Positions 1-9,734 are shown, counted from the first letter of the stretch. The stretch: 64,000 nt of DNA from Bacillus sp. 165 (GCF_017742235.1 NZ_JAGHKQ010000003.1:248001-312000), one strand, 5' to 3'. Program-made: numbers and translations. The notes: generated by a model from the letters alone, not told the origin.

Positions 1-846
1 TTTCTCGTGATCTACTAAAAACTCAATCGTTCCTGCATTGACGTATCCTAAGGATTTCGCAGCTTTTACTGCTACTTCTCCCATAGCATGTCGCGTTGCT
101 TCGTCTAAAAACGGTGAAGAAGCTTCTTCGATCACTTTTTGATTGCGACGCTGCACCGAACATTCACGTTCCCAAAGGTAGACGGTATTCCCATGCGCGT
201 CTGCTAATACTTGAATTTCAATATGATGAGCATCTGTGATCAACTTTTCAATATACATTTCTCCGTTACCGAAAAAGTTTTTTGCACGAGTTTGATTGCT
301 TTCAAATGCCTGAACGAGCGTTTGTTCAGTATCGACAACTTGCATACCAATGCCGCCTCCGCCAGAGGATGCTTTTAGCATAACAGGGTAACCGATTTGA
401 TTCGCAATAGCTATTGCTTCTTCAACTGTTGGAATTGCAGTAGTAATTCCCGGTACAACAGGTACTCCCGCTTCCATCATCGCTTTTCGAGATTCAATTT
501 TACTTCCCATTTTAGTAATAACCTCTTTTGAAGGACCAATAAATACAATCCCTTCTTCTTCACAACGAGCAGCAAAAGAGGTGTTTTCTGACAGTAAGCC
601 ATATCCTGGATGGATGGCATCTGCTTTTGCTTCTTTGGCAACCTGCATAATTTTTTCTAAGTTCAAATAACTTTCATGTACACGCGGGCCGCCAATATAA
701 TATGCTTCGTCAGCAAGCTTGACATGAGGAGAATGCTCATCTGCTTCCGAATACACAGCAACCGTTTGAATACCTAGCTTTTTACATGTTTTCATAATAC
801 GAACGGCAATTTCACCGCGGTTTGCAATAAGAATTTTTGAGAACAT
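1..846 (-). CDS. Biotin carboxylase subunit of an acyl-CoA carboxylase (3' end outside window)
   Basis: The reverse-strand reading starts at ATG 846 and stays open to the window edge (282 codons), so the C-terminal part is missing. The N terminus has the biotin carboxylase opening KILIANRGEIAVR, then an HPGYG motif and the ATP-grasp glycine-rich loop KASSGGGG around residue 160. These enzymes carboxylate biotin with ATP and bicarbonate. It lies 16 bp downstream of an acyl-CoA dehydrogenase, a pairing like yngJ/yngH of B. subtilis and like leucine-degradation (methylcrotonyl-CoA carboxylase) operons. That points to a catabolic acyl-CoA carboxylase rather than the housekeeping AccC, but this is inferred from context. 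Confidence 0.88.
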   Translation of the reverse strand, partial: MFSKILIANRGEIAVRIMKTCKKLGIQTVAVYSEADEHSPHVKLADEAYYIGGPRVHESYLNLEKIMQVAKEAKADAIHPGYGLLSENTSFAARCEEEGIVFIGPSKEVITKMGSKIESRKAMMEAGVPVVPGITTAIPTVEEAIAIANQIGYPVMLKASSGGGGIGMQVVDTEQTLVQAFESNQTRAKNFFGNGEMYIEKLITDAHHIEIQVLADAHGNTVYLWERECSVQRRNQKVIEEASSPFLDEATRHAMGEVAVKAAKSLGYVNAGTIEFLVDHEK

Positions 847-862
847 ACACAAGCTCCCTTCT

Positions 863-2008
863 TTATCTGCACCCTAATTGTCTAGCGATAACAAGACGCT
901 GAATTTCAGATGTTCCTTCACCAATTTCCAATAATTTTGCATCGCGAATGTGACGCTCTACTTCGTATTCGTGCATATAACCGTATCCGCCGTGAATTTG
1001 TACTGCTTGATTCGCAACGCGGCTAGCCATTTCGGATGCGAAAAGCTTCGCGTATGCAGATTCTTTCGTGAACGGTTTATTGTTGTCTTTAAGCCATGCC
1101 GCTTTATGTACCATGTTACGAGCCAGTTCAATTTCCATAGCCATATCCGCTAATTTAAATTGAATTGCCTGGAAAGAAGAGATACTTTGACCAAATTGCT
1201 TGCGCTCTTTCGAATATGCCAGCGCTTTTTCAAATGCCGATTGTGCAATTCCAACTGCCAATGCTGCAATTGAAATACGACCACCGTCTAATGTGTATAA
1301 AAATTGGCCAAACCCTTTGTTTTCGTCTCCTAAAATATTTTCTCTCGGTACACGTACGTTATCTAAAATGATTTCGCATGTATTAGAAGCACGAACACCC
1401 ATTTTTTCATATGGGCTAGTAATTTTTAACCCTTCACTGTTTGTATGTACAATAAACGCAGAAATACGTTTTTTTCCTTTTTCATCCACACCGTTGACAG
1501 CGGTTACAATAATGGTGTTCGCATATTCTGCGTTTGTAATCCAACACTTCTCACCATTAATGACATACTCGTCTCCATCTAAAACGGCCTTTGTTTGCGT
1601 TCCGCCTGCATCAGAGCCAGCATTTGGTTCAGTAAGTCCAAATGAACCCAACGTTTCTCCTTTTGCCATTGGAACTAAATATTTTTGTTTTTGTTCTTCT
1701 GTTCCAAAATAATAAATAGGAGATGCTCCTAATGATATCGTTGCTGCGTAACTTAAACCAGTTCCTCCGCATGCACGGCCGATTTCTTCAACTGCCACTG
1801 CATATGATATAGTATCTCCTCCAGAACCGCCGTACTGCTCTGGAAATGGAATACCAAGCAATCCCAATTCGCCTAATTTTTTAAACGTTTCATACGGAAA
1901 TTCTGCTGTGCGATCGTAGTAACTAGCTTTTGGTGCGATCTCTTTTTCAGCAAAGCTGCGTACCATTTCTTTCATCATTTGCGTTTCTCTTGTTAGAGTA
2001 AATTCCAT
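863..2008 (-). CDS. Acyl-CoA dehydrogenase (YngJ-like)
   Basis: A full-length 381-residue acyl-CoA dehydrogenase that oxidises acyl-CoA thioesters to 2-enoyl-CoA with FAD. The alpha-helical N domain, the FAD-contact stretch FGLTEPNAGSDAG (about residues 122-134) and the C-terminal IHGGYGYMHEYEVERH and IGEGTSEIQ motifs are all present. Glu364 sits where short- and medium-chain and branched-chain dehydrogenases carry the catalytic base. Classical isovaleryl-CoA dehydrogenases usually have GAGTSE there, so a short or branched-chain substrate is likelier than strict isovaleryl-CoA. An AAAAGGGG ribosome binding site precedes ATG 2008. It is the first visible gene of an operon with the biotin carboxylase. 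Confidence 0.92.
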   Translation of the reverse strand: MEFTLTRETQMMKEMVRSFAEKEIAPKASYYDRTAEFPYETFKKLGELGLLGIPFPEQYGGSGGDTISYAVAVEEIGRACGGTGLSYAATISLGASPIYYFGTEEQKQKYLVPMAKGETLGSFGLTEPNAGSDAGGTQTKAVLDGDEYVINGEKCWITNAEYANTIIVTAVNGVDEKGKKRISAFIVHTNSEGLKITSPYEKMGVRASNTCEIILDNVRVPRENILGDENKGFGQFLYTLDGGRISIAALAVGIAQSAFEKALAYSKERKQFGQSISSFQAIQFKLADMAMEIELARNMVHKAAWLKDNNKPFTKESAYAKLFASEMASRVANQAVQIHGGYGYMHEYEVERHIRDAKLLEIGEGTSEIQRLVIARQLGCR

Positions 2009-2131
2009 ACGAACACCCCTTTTTACTGTTTGGCAGACCTGCTAGAGCAGATACAAGATAAATTTGTATGATTATTTTAATAATTCTGCCATCATTATTA
2101 TTGTAAAACATCTTTTGTTGTTACGGAGCAA

Positions 2132-2171
2132 AAAAAATCCTACATTGTTCTACAACAATGTAGGATTTTTT
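2132..2171 (-). terminator. Intrinsic terminator of the DUF523/DUF1722 gene
   Basis: A near-perfect inverted repeat of about 18 bp (arms AAAAAATCCTACATTGTT and its complement) lies 12 bp after the stop of the upstream reverse-strand gene and ends in a T run. The A/T symmetry means it could act in both directions, but only a reverse-strand gene feeds it. Confidence 0.85.
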
Positions 2172-2183
2172 GTCGAATTTTGA

Positions 2184-3152
2184 TTAATAATCTCTACCTT
2201 TTCCTGAATCTGTAATGTCTATTAGCGCTTCTGGATAGGGCTCAAAATAGGTTTGCCGTTTTAAATATCCTTCTTGAAATCGAAGGGTCCATGATTTCAG
2301 GAGTGATAAAATACAGCTTAGTGGGATTTTCTTATCTTTATATTTGGTAAGAAGTGCATGAAAGTCCTCTTTTTCATCCTTGTTTAATTGCTGTTTAAAA
2401 TAACCGAAAATATGCTGGCAAACATTGATATGAGAGGTATAGCGAGCGGTTCGTTGAAAAAGCTCATATAGTACCGTTTCATATTCATGGCATACTTCAT
2501 GTACATCTTTTTTGTCATGGTTTGCAGTAATGCGTCCCAATGCCTTTTGCTTTGTTTGATTATAGGCCATAAATAAGTATTTGTTATCAGAATGAAAGGA
2601 GATAAGCTGCTCCATTTCAGGATTTTTCTTGAGGTTTTGAAATGCAGCAATCGTAAATAGTTTCGTAAAAAAATGTTCCCGAATTGTAAAATTTTTCAAC
2701 CGTCCCTCTTCTTCAATAGCCAGATGACCATAGCGCTCTACTACTTCTTTCCCAAAAAAACCGCTGCTTTTTGCGGTAACAGGTGCCTTGCTGCTGCCGG
2801 CATATACTTTTACATCACGAGTGCCGCAGCTTGGGGATCTATTTTTCAAAATAAATCCGTGTATCTCTGGTAAAGAAGAGAGATAATTACGGGAAAACTC
2901 CCGCATGTGTTCCGATACATCTCTTCCTGTACTTGGTTGAATAAGCTTATGGCTACCAGATTCCTCTACAATTCGAATGGTTTCTCTCGGAGTGCCCAGT
3001 CCAATTTCTACTTCGGGACAAACGGGAATAAAATTCACATACGGTACTAGGTTTTGAATTGTTATGTCATGAATCACATCTCCATTGTAACGACATGCAG
3101 CAAATTCTAAACATTTGCTGACAACGACAGTTGGTTTTACAAATGGTCTCAT
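2184..3152 (-). CDS. DUF523-DUF1722 two-domain protein (YbbK/YbgA type, probable Fe-S enzyme)
   Basis: 322 residues. The N-terminal half (about 7-150) is a DUF523 domain and the C-terminal half (about 190-305) a DUF1722 domain. Cysteines at 14, 45 and 109, in the contexts VSKCLE, PVCPEV and SPSCG, are the conserved set. In the related thiouracil desulfurase TudS these bind a [4Fe-4S] cluster, so a desulfurase-like or Fe-S role is a reasonable inference for the first domain. The function of DUF1722 is unknown. The gene stands alone between a terminator and an unrelated neighbour. Confidence 0.85.
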   Translation of the reverse strand: MRPFVKPTVVVSKCLEFAACRYNGDVIHDITIQNLVPYVNFIPVCPEVEIGLGTPRETIRIVEESGSHKLIQPSTGRDVSEHMREFSRNYLSSLPEIHGFILKNRSPSCGTRDVKVYAGSSKAPVTAKSSGFFGKEVVERYGHLAIEEEGRLKNFTIREHFFTKLFTIAAFQNLKKNPEMEQLISFHSDNKYLFMAYNQTKQKALGRITANHDKKDVHEVCHEYETVLYELFQRTARYTSHINVCQHIFGYFKQQLNKDEKEDFHALLTKYKDKKIPLSCILSLLKSWTLRFQEGYLKRQTYFEPYPEALIDITDSGKGRDY

Positions 3153-3313
3153 ACATTCCTCCGCCTTATTTCACTGTAAAATATCATAGGAACTGTTCAT
3201 GTTCCGCAATCAATAATGAAACCTATCGCATAGTGTTCTCTGAGCTTTTTCCAGCAAAGAATTTTACTAGTTTCACCTATTTTACAAAGTTACCTGTAGA
3301 AATAGAATCACAT

Positions 3314-3579
3314 TTATAAATAAAAAGGAGGTGCTTTCACATCCTCTCTTTGTAAATCTACTACCTCGTCTTTTATGACCTCCACATCTGCTGCAACACT
3401 TTCTCTATAAGGATATAGATAACTTATCCTTCTGATTGGGGAGCACGTTCTGCCAAATAAATATTTTCCGTTATAGCAAAATTTACTTCAAGTAAATCCT
3501 GCTGTTGCATGAGCTCTTCTATGCTGCAATCTTCTTTATTTGAATTCATAATAATATCTTTATGTTCTTTATTCTTCAA
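3314..3579 (-). pseudogene. Small unrecognised gene, probably frameshifted
   Basis: A good ribosome binding site (AAGGAG) precedes TTG 3579, which opens a 51-codon frame ending at TAA 3424. The protein-like sequence continues without a stop in another frame for about 36 residues to a TAA at 3314. That second frame reads SYLYPYRESVAADVEVIKDE and onwards and has no start or ribosome binding site of its own. The simplest reading is one gene of about 88 codons broken by an indel near 3424-3430. Programmed frameshifting or a sequencing error cannot be excluded. I do not recognise the family. Confidence 0.45.
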
Positions 3580-3678
3580 AATCACCACTCCTTTTTTATA
3601 ATGTGAACTATTTTTTGCAAATTATTGATACTCTGTTCATTTTTATTAGTGCTTCTATATCTTTCCTCCTATTCTAAC

Positions 3679-3708
3679 GAAAAAGCTCCTTTACTTAGCA
3701 AAGGAGCT
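3679..3708 (-). terminator. Terminator of sbcDC
   Basis: Stem AGCTCCTTT/AAAGGAGCT with an 7-nt loop followed by TTTTTC on the reverse strand, 27 bp after the sbcC stop. Confidence 0.85.
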
Positions 3709-3734
3709 GAACTCATACACATACCTATTTCTAT

Positions 3735-6700
3735 TTACTTTAGTATAAACTTCGTCTTGCTGCAGCCATTTTTCTGTTTTTTCACTTCCAATACGGCTGG
3801 CATTGCATTTTTTAATTCTTGTACGTGTGAGATAACGCCGATAAGTCGGCCAGACTTCTGTAACTCGATTAAAGTGTCAACAGCCTTTGTTAATGACTCT
3901 TCATCTAACGATCCGAATCCCTCATCGATAAACATCGTTTCAATGGATACACCGCCTTCGTAGGCTTGAATCACATCTGCCATTCCTAATGCGAGACATA
4001 ACGAAGCATTAAACTTTTCTCCACCGGATAATGTTTTTACATCACGTGTTTGCCCCGTGTAAACATCATATACATCCAGCCCTAATCCGCTTTGGCGATT
4101 TCGTTTTTCTACTCGCTCACTTCGTTTCAAATAAAATTGTCCGTTCGAGAGTTTCATTAGACGAGTATTAGCCGCTTGTACAATCTGTTCTAAATATTCA
4201 AGTAAAATATAACGTTCGAAAGAAAGACGGCTTTCGTTATCTCCCTTTATCACTTCATATAAATCTACTAATTGCTCATAACCTTTTTCTTGCCCTTGAA
4301 TACGTTCCTCAATGTTTATAATATTGCGTTCTAGCTCTGCAATACGTTCTATGGACAATTTCATTTTCTGTTTTTGTTCTTTTTGTAGGTCAAGCAGCCT
4401 ATTTAATTGATTGAGTTCTTCTTGGAGCTGCTGCAAATTCGCCCATTGTTTACCTTGTAGTAAAGTATGAAGCTCTGTTACTCTTTCTTCCAAAATGTGA
4501 AGAGAGGTATAATATTGTTGAATCTGTTCTTGATATGCTTCATATTCTGTTCGTGGTAATTTAGCTTTTTGGTATTCTTGTTCTGTTTCAAATTCCGCTT
4601 GCTTCATTGCAGCTAGAAACTGTTGTTTCGCTCGTTCAGCTTGTCCTGCTGCTTCTTGCTGTTCAGCATGGGCGTGCTCATACGATGTTTGTTCTCGAAT
4701 AGATGCTTCTACCGCTTCTTGATACCGTACTTGAATGACACGCCAAGCCTCTTCTAGCGCTGAAAGATCCTGCTCCGCTGCAAGACATTCCTGTTGCCAT
4801 ACAGAAAGAGACGAGAGGTCCTCTGGTATTTGTTTTTTGTCATGTTTATAGGAAGTTAGAAGTTTCGTTAGTTCCAGTGTTATAGTTTGCAGTTTATGCT
4901 CTAGGTTGTCCTTTTGAGATTGTTGTTTCTCTAGATTTGTCTCAAGTGTAAGGAGTTTCTGCTGTACGACAGAACGTGTTTCCTGCTTTTGTTTTAACAA
5001 GTCTACTTCCGCTCTTAGTTGTTTGCCCTCGATAAGTAATTTTTCTTTATGAACAGGTGCTTGAGCGGTCGAATATCCCCGTTGTTGCATTTGAAGTGCA
5101 TACTCTGTACATAACTGCAAACGAGATTTATAGGCCTCTTCTATTTGATAAGATTCACGTTCAGTGGTGTCACGCTTTTCCTTTAAACTCAGCAATTCTT
5201 TTTTATCTATTTCATAAACCTGTACCGCTTTGTTAGGATGGTGCATACTACCGCATACAGGACAGGACGTTCCATCCTGTAAATGAAGAGCAAGCATGCC
5301 AGCCTGTCCTTCTAGCCAAGCTTGCTCTAATTGCTCATACTGCGTTCGAATTCCCTGTAAATCAGCTTGTTTCTTTTGTAACTGCAGACGATACGATTCG
5401 CTTTGCTCCCAGCTCCTGCAATATTCCTGTAATAGCTTGTAGTCTTCTTGCATGGTGCGTAAGGCATCCGTTTTCTCTAAATAGATACGTGTGCTTTGGT
5501 CTAAGCTTTGCCAATCATCTTGTAAAGATCTGCGTTCTGCTTTACTTTGCTCAATCGATTCTATTAAAAGGTGCAATTCGTCTTTTTTTTGTTTTTCATC
5601 TGTCTGCAGCAAAGTCATTCTTCTTTCTTGTTCATGCAAGCGCTCAAAAATACCTTGCATATCCTGCAACATTCGCAGTTTTTGCTTACCTTTCTCACGC
5701 TCTGTTTCTTTTGCTGTTTCTGCTTCATGCTCATGCTTGATTTGCTGCAGTTCCACTTTCATTTTCTCTATCTGGACAAGTTTTTGGTCTGCAAGTTGCT
5801 GCCTTTGAATCAGAAGCTGCTGTGCCTGTTCATAATACTCCTCTGCACCAACGATCTCATTTGCCTTATCTGCCAATCGCAACTGCAATTCGTTATGTTG
5901 TATGATCGGTAATTGCTGTTTGAGTTTTAGTTTGCTTTCTTCCTTATGCTGCAGTTCAGTCAGCCTTTCATTAGTAGCTTTCGCATGATGAAAGGCTGAC
6001 TCCTTCTCATTGCGCTGTTGTTCGTCCGTTTGAATTTTAGTTTCTATTTCATGGAACTCATTTTTGTAATAAGTAAGCTCTTCAGCGAGCGCCTGAAGCA
6101 TTTGGTAACTGTTTTGCTTTTCTTGACTTGTCAATTGTTCTAAGGCTGTGCCAGGCCTGTTCGGTAACTGAAGGACATTCCGAAAATATATATCACGTTC
6201 TGTTACTTTTTCCTGTAATTCGGATTTTAACACTTTACGGCGCTGATCCAGTATCTCTTGCATCCATTTGTACCGATCCGTTTTAAATATGCGTCGTAAA
6301 ATTTCTTCTTTATTTTCAGTTTCTGAGGTTAAAAGCTTTCGAAATTCTCCTTGGGGAAGCATGACGATTTGGCTGAATTGATGTTTGGTCAGTCCCAGAA
6401 GAACTTCCACTCTTTTGTTTACATCTGTCACATGAAATCGATCCACACAAGGTATTTCTTCTGTTTCAGCTTGCACAAAAAATTCAACGGCTGCGCCTGT
6501 TACTGTTTTATTTCCAGCTTTTCGATGTCCCATTTGACGAAAAATACGATAGATTTTCCCGCGTAATTTAAAAGTCAGTTCCACGCTTGTATACAAATCG
6601 TCTGCCGCAAAGTGGCTTCTTAGCACTTGCGGATCATTTCGTTCTTCTCCGCTTGCCTCCCCAAACAAAGCATAGCAAATAGCATCAAAAATAGTGGTTT

Positions 6701-6821
6701 TACCTGCCCCTGTATTTCCTGTAACGGCAAATAATCGATGTTCTCCCAGTTCCTGAAAGTCAATGACCTCCTTGTTTTTATACGGGCCAAATGCTGTCAT
6801 AATAAGCTGCAACGGTCTCAT
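3735..6821 (-). CDS. sbcC: Nuclease SbcCD subunit C (SMC-like ATPase)
   Basis: 1028 residues, the usual length. The N-terminal Walker A loop GNTGAGKT is at 35-42. Two long coiled-coil arms rich in Q, E, K and L flank a zinc-hook CPVC at about residue 517. The C-terminal lobe carries the ABC signature LSGGEKFNASL and Walker B FIDEGFGSLDE. SbcC drives ATP-dependent opening of DNA hairpins and ends for the SbcD nuclease in recombination and repair. Its ATG overlaps the sbcD stop by four bases, so the two are translationally coupled. Confidence 0.97.
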   Translation of the reverse strand: MRPLQLIMTAFGPYKNKEVIDFQELGEHRLFAVTGNTGAGKTTIFDAICYALFGEASGEERNDPQVLRSHFAADDLYTSVELTFKLRGKIYRIFRQMGHRKAGNKTVTGAAVEFFVQAETEEIPCVDRFHVTDVNKRVEVLLGLTKHQFSQIVMLPQGEFRKLLTSETENKEEILRRIFKTDRYKWMQEILDQRRKVLKSELQEKVTERDIYFRNVLQLPNRPGTALEQLTSQEKQNSYQMLQALAEELTYYKNEFHEIETKIQTDEQQRNEKESAFHHAKATNERLTELQHKEESKLKLKQQLPIIQHNELQLRLADKANEIVGAEEYYEQAQQLLIQRQQLADQKLVQIEKMKVELQQIKHEHEAETAKETEREKGKQKLRMLQDMQGIFERLHEQERRMTLLQTDEKQKKDELHLLIESIEQSKAERRSLQDDWQSLDQSTRIYLEKTDALRTMQEDYKLLQEYCRSWEQSESYRLQLQKKQADLQGIRTQYEQLEQAWLEGQAGMLALHLQDGTSCPVCGSMHHPNKAVQVYEIDKKELLSLKEKRDTTERESYQIEEAYKSRLQLCTEYALQMQQRGYSTAQAPVHKEKLLIEGKQLRAEVDLLKQKQETRSVVQQKLLTLETNLEKQQSQKDNLEHKLQTITLELTKLLTSYKHDKKQIPEDLSSLSVWQQECLAAEQDLSALEEAWRVIQVRYQEAVEASIREQTSYEHAHAEQQEAAGQAERAKQQFLAAMKQAEFETEQEYQKAKLPRTEYEAYQEQIQQYYTSLHILEERVTELHTLLQGKQWANLQQLQEELNQLNRLLDLQKEQKQKMKLSIERIAELERNIINIEERIQGQEKGYEQLVDLYEVIKGDNESRLSFERYILLEYLEQIVQAANTRLMKLSNGQFYLKRSERVEKRNRQSGLGLDVYDVYTGQTRDVKTLSGGEKFNASLCLALGMADVIQAYEGGVSIETMFIDEGFGSLDEESLTKAVDTLIELQKSGRLIGVISHVQELKNAMPAVLEVKKQKNGCSKTKFILK

Positions 6822-7972
6822 TGCATCCCCTCCCTTCTTCCCACTTCACCTAAAACGTCTAGAAAGAGCGTTTGCTTTTCTTCAGACAGCTCTGTTCCTT
6901 TCATTTCTTTATAAAAGGCCTTCAACAGGGTCAAATCATCCATCTTATGACGTTCCAAAGCAGGAGAAGGATTCTCTTCATCAATCCGATAAATTGTACG
7001 TCCTACATGCATTGCATTTGGATATACAGATCGCACTTTTTCCATCGGATGAAGTATAGGGGTTTCATCGAGCAGCTTAACAAATACATAGTCTTCACAA
7101 TAGGAATGCTGCAAAATATCGTCTATCTTTCCTTCTAGGGTCCTCATATCACGCAGTGGAGTAAGAAGTCGCTTTTCAAGTGTAATATGTCCGGACGCAT
7201 CCATATCGACTATATAAAATCCTTTTTTATGATGTTCTTCTGAGATGGAATATTTCATTGGTGAACCCGCATACCGAACTTGTTCATTTCCTACATGATG
7301 TGCTTGATGCAAGTGCCCAAGCGCTGTATAGTGGAAATGGTTAAAATAATGACTATTCACATACTCCGCACCTCCGATGGAAAGCGGACGTTCTGCATCA
7401 CTCGTGTTGTCTTTTGCCTCACCAGCTTGCGTAACAAATGCATGTCCAACAAAGACATGACGGGCATGTGGATCCAGGGTAGGTACAAGGGAATCCATCA
7501 AGATTTTCATTGCATCATCATGACTGCGAATGTCTTCATTTTGGAGCACATAGCGAATAACACCAGGATCTGCATAGGGAATAAGATGAAAATAAACCTC
7601 TCCATGTTCATCACGCAGCACAGCTGCTTCATGAGGAAATGTAAATTGACCGGCAATATGTAATCCTTGTGCCTTCATAAGCTGACTTCCAAAATGAATA
7701 CGATCCGGACTGTCATGATTTCCTGCAATGGCAATTACCGGTGTTTGTAAATCTACCACAATCTGCTTAAGTGTATCGTTTAATAACTCTACTGCTTCTG
7801 TGGGAGGAATCGCACGATCATATAGATCGCCAGCAATAACAACTGCATCTGGTCGTTCTTCTTCTACAGCTTGTACAAATTGCTTTAACACATATCGCTG
7901 ATCCTCGGTCATATACACACCATGAATCAGCTTTCCTAAATGCCAATCGGCTGTATGGAAAAACTTCATCAC
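6818..7972 (-). CDS. sbcD: Nuclease SbcCD subunit D (Mre11-like exonuclease)
   Basis: 384 residues of the calcineurin-like metallophosphoesterase fold. The metal-binding motifs appear in order: HTADWHLGK at the N terminus, GDLYDR, GNHDS, and GHLHQAH near 220. It is the manganese-dependent nuclease partner of SbcC, processing double-strand ends and hairpins. The start codon is preceded by AAAGGAGAG. It is the first gene of the sbcDC pair. Confidence 0.97.
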   Translation of the reverse strand: MMKFFHTADWHLGKLIHGVYMTEDQRYVLKQFVQAVEEERPDAVVIAGDLYDRAIPPTEAVELLNDTLKQIVVDLQTPVIAIAGNHDSPDRIHFGSQLMKAQGLHIAGQFTFPHEAAVLRDEHGEVYFHLIPYADPGVIRYVLQNEDIRSHDDAMKILMDSLVPTLDPHARHVFVGHAFVTQAGEAKDNTSDAERPLSIGGAEYVNSHYFNHFHYTALGHLHQAHHVGNEQVRYAGSPMKYSISEEHHKKGFYIVDMDASGHITLEKRLLTPLRDMRTLEGKIDDILQHSYCEDYVFVKLLDETPILHPMEKVRSVYPNAMHVGRTIYRIDEENPSPALERHKMDDLTLLKAFYKEMKGTELSEEKQTLFLDVLGEVGRREGMQ

Positions 7973-7994
7973 AACTCTCCTTTCTTATTCTCCA

Positions 7995-8234
7995 TTAATT
8001 GACTGAATGCAATGAAATCAGCTGATATAGGATTTCGGTATGCTCTTGTTTCCATGTAATAGCTTTTACTACAGCTGTTCCTGTTAATTCCTTTTCGGTT
8101 TTATACAAATTGAGAGGCTGTTCAATAGGGAATAAATGGTAACCTTGTAGTGTCAGTTCAAATTGATTGTGTTCTCCCTCCATTCGTATTTCCTTATCAA
8201 ACGAAACAATGTTTGTATGCATCTCAAATTTCAT
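7995..8234 (-). CDS. Small protein, DUF2584-like
   Basis: 79 residues starting MKFEMHTNIVSFDKEIR. I chose ATG 8234 because AAGGAG sits 9 bases upstream; the in-frame ATG at 8243 overlaps that ribosome binding site. The composition suggests a small beta-rich cytoplasmic protein with no membrane segment. It resembles the Bacillus DUF2584 family from memory, whose function is unknown. It lies 22 bp upstream of sbcD on the same strand and may be co-transcribed. Confidence 0.7.
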   Translation of the reverse strand: MKFEMHTNIVSFDKEIRMEGEHNQFELTLQGYHLFPIEQPLNLYKTEKELTGTAVVKAITWKQEHTEILYQLISLHSVN

Positions 8235-8563
8235 GTTGCACATCTCCTTTTCAAAAAGTTCTTTCTTTAACTATTAAGCAAAATAGACATTTCGTCAATG
8301 CATTTTCATCCTGCAAACAGATGCTTACAGTGTATTCTGTTTCCTAATGGTAAGAGATGCATTTCCACTTGTCTAGAATTGAAACATACACCGGTCTTTT
8401 TTATTTTTTCACACGAATTAAAAATTTTTAACTGTACTTGTGCAAATGTTACGTAAAATTAGGCAATACCTTATATAATGAAAAGGTTCTTCTGAGAAAA
8501 AGCAAGGATATGTTACACTGATATACGGGTAGGTACTTATTTTAATAAAAGGCGGGTTAAAGA

Positions 8564-9286
8564 TTGAGAATTAACAAATATATAAGTGAGTCAGGCATCG
8601 GCTCACGGCGACAAGCAGATCAATGGATTTCGGAAAAACGCGTTACAATCAATGGAATTGTAGCAGAACTAGGAAGTCAGGTTACACCAGGCGATGATGT
8701 ACGAGTGGATGACAAACCAATTGACGCCAAACCAAGCTACGTATATATTGCATTAAATAAGCCAGTGGGGATTACTTCCACAACCGAAAGACATATTCAA
8801 GGAAATATTATAGATTTCGTGAATCATCCACTGCGTATTTTTCCCATCGGCAGACTTGATAAAGATTCCAATGGGTTAATTCTTTTGACTAACGATGGTG
8901 ACATTGTGAACAAAATTTTACGCGCGGAACACAACCATGAAAAAGAATATATTGTCCGAGTAGATAAACCAATTACATCAGCATTTTTAAAAGGGATGGG
9001 AGAAGGAGTTTCCATTTTAGGAACAAAGACACTCCCGTGTAAAGTTAGTAAGGTTTCCAATTATGTCTTTCGAATTATTTTAACCCAAGGGTTGAACCGG
9101 CAAATACGGCGCATGTGTTCGGCACTAGGATATAGAGTGTTTAAGCTCCAACGCACCCGAATTATGAACATTCACTTGGGTGATTTAAAACTAGGCGAAT
9201 GGCGCGATTTAACAGAGCAAGAGAAAAGAGAATTGTTTCAGTCGTTAAATTACACCCCTGATTTTCGTGCAGAACATCAGCATTAA
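8564..9286 (+). CDS. rluF: 23S rRNA pseudouridine synthase RluF
   Basis: 240 residues: an N-terminal S4 RNA-binding domain (about 1-48) and an RsuA-family pseudouridine synthase domain with catalytic Asp99 in GRLDKDS. The stretches [14 protein letters not shown] and [11 protein letters not shown] followed by RTRIMNI match RluF rather than RsuA or RluB. RluF modifies U2604 of 23S rRNA. The start is a TTG with a modest AAAGGCGG ribosome binding site. Confidence 0.9.
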   Translation: MRINKYISESGIGSRRQADQWISEKRVTINGIVAELGSQVTPGDDVRVDDKPIDAKPSYVYIALNKPVGITSTTERHIQGNIIDFVNHPLRIFPIGRLDKDSNGLILLTNDGDIVNKILRAEHNHEKEYIVRVDKPITSAFLKGMGEGVSILGTKTLPCKVSKVSNYVFRIILTQGLNRQIRRMCSALGYRVFKLQRTRIMNIHLGDLKLGEWRDLTEQEKRELFQSLNYTPDFRAEHQH

Positions 9287-9304
9287 TATATATACTTTGA
9301 ATGT

Positions 9305-9333
9305 TTGACACAATTGGCAAAAAGGCTTATAAA
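9305..9333 (+). promoter_or_regulatory. SigA-type promoter of the thioredoxin-like gene
   Basis: A consensus TTGACA (9305-9310), a 17-bp spacer and TATAAA (9328-9333) lie about 85 bp before the GTG start of the thioredoxin-like gene. Confidence 0.7.
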
Positions 9334-9419
9334 GAAATAGGAAAGAATTGGCTGTTTTATAGTCATAGTAAGTGCTTATAAAATGGCTGCAGTCTGTATA
9401 ACTAAAGGAGAGGTACATA

Positions 9420-9734
9420 GTGAAGACCATTACGACAGAAAAAGAGTTTCGTGAAATTATTGCCGGAGAAAATCCTGTAGTTGTGAAATTTTATACAACT
9501 TGGTGTCCGGATTGTGTGAGAATGGACAATTTTATTGAGGATGTGATGGCAGAATACAATCACTTTCATTGGTATGAAATAAACAAAGATGAATTTCCTG
9601 AACTGGCAGAGCAATATCAGGTAATGGGGATTCCAAGCTTACTGTTATATAAAAATGGAGAAAAAATCGGTCATTTACATAGCGCAAATGCAAAAACAGA
9701 AGAACAAGTTACAGAGTTTTTACGTCAATATTAA
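9420..9734 (+). CDS. Thioredoxin family protein
   Basis: 104 residues with a thioredoxin fold. The redox motif WCPDC sits at about residues 28-32, and the cis-proline motif GIPSLLLYKNG follows near 77. No signal peptide is seen, so a cytoplasmic thiol reductase is expected. The CPDC centre differs from the CGPC of housekeeping TrxA, so it is a thioredoxin-like accessory protein (YtpP-like is one possibility). The start is GTG with AAAGGAGAGG upstream. Confidence 0.88.
   Translation: MKTITTEKEFREIIAGENPVVVKFYTTWCPDCVRMDNFIEDVMAEYNHFHWYEINKDEFPELAEQYQVMGIPSLLLYKNGEKIGHLHSANAKTEEQVTEFLRQY

Noticed and set aside
1200..1712. 170-codon forward open frame opposite the acyl-CoA dehydrogenase
   Set aside because: The reverse-strand protein is a clear full-length enzyme; the forward frame has no initiation signals.
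5489..5912. Several forward-strand open frames inside sbcC
   Set aside because: They are antisense shadows of the Gln/Lys/Leu-rich coiled coil, with no ribosome binding sites and cysteine/serine/phenylalanine-rich nonsense composition.
8824..9060. Reverse-strand frame inside rluF
   Set aside because: Shadow of the RluF coding region with no initiation signal.
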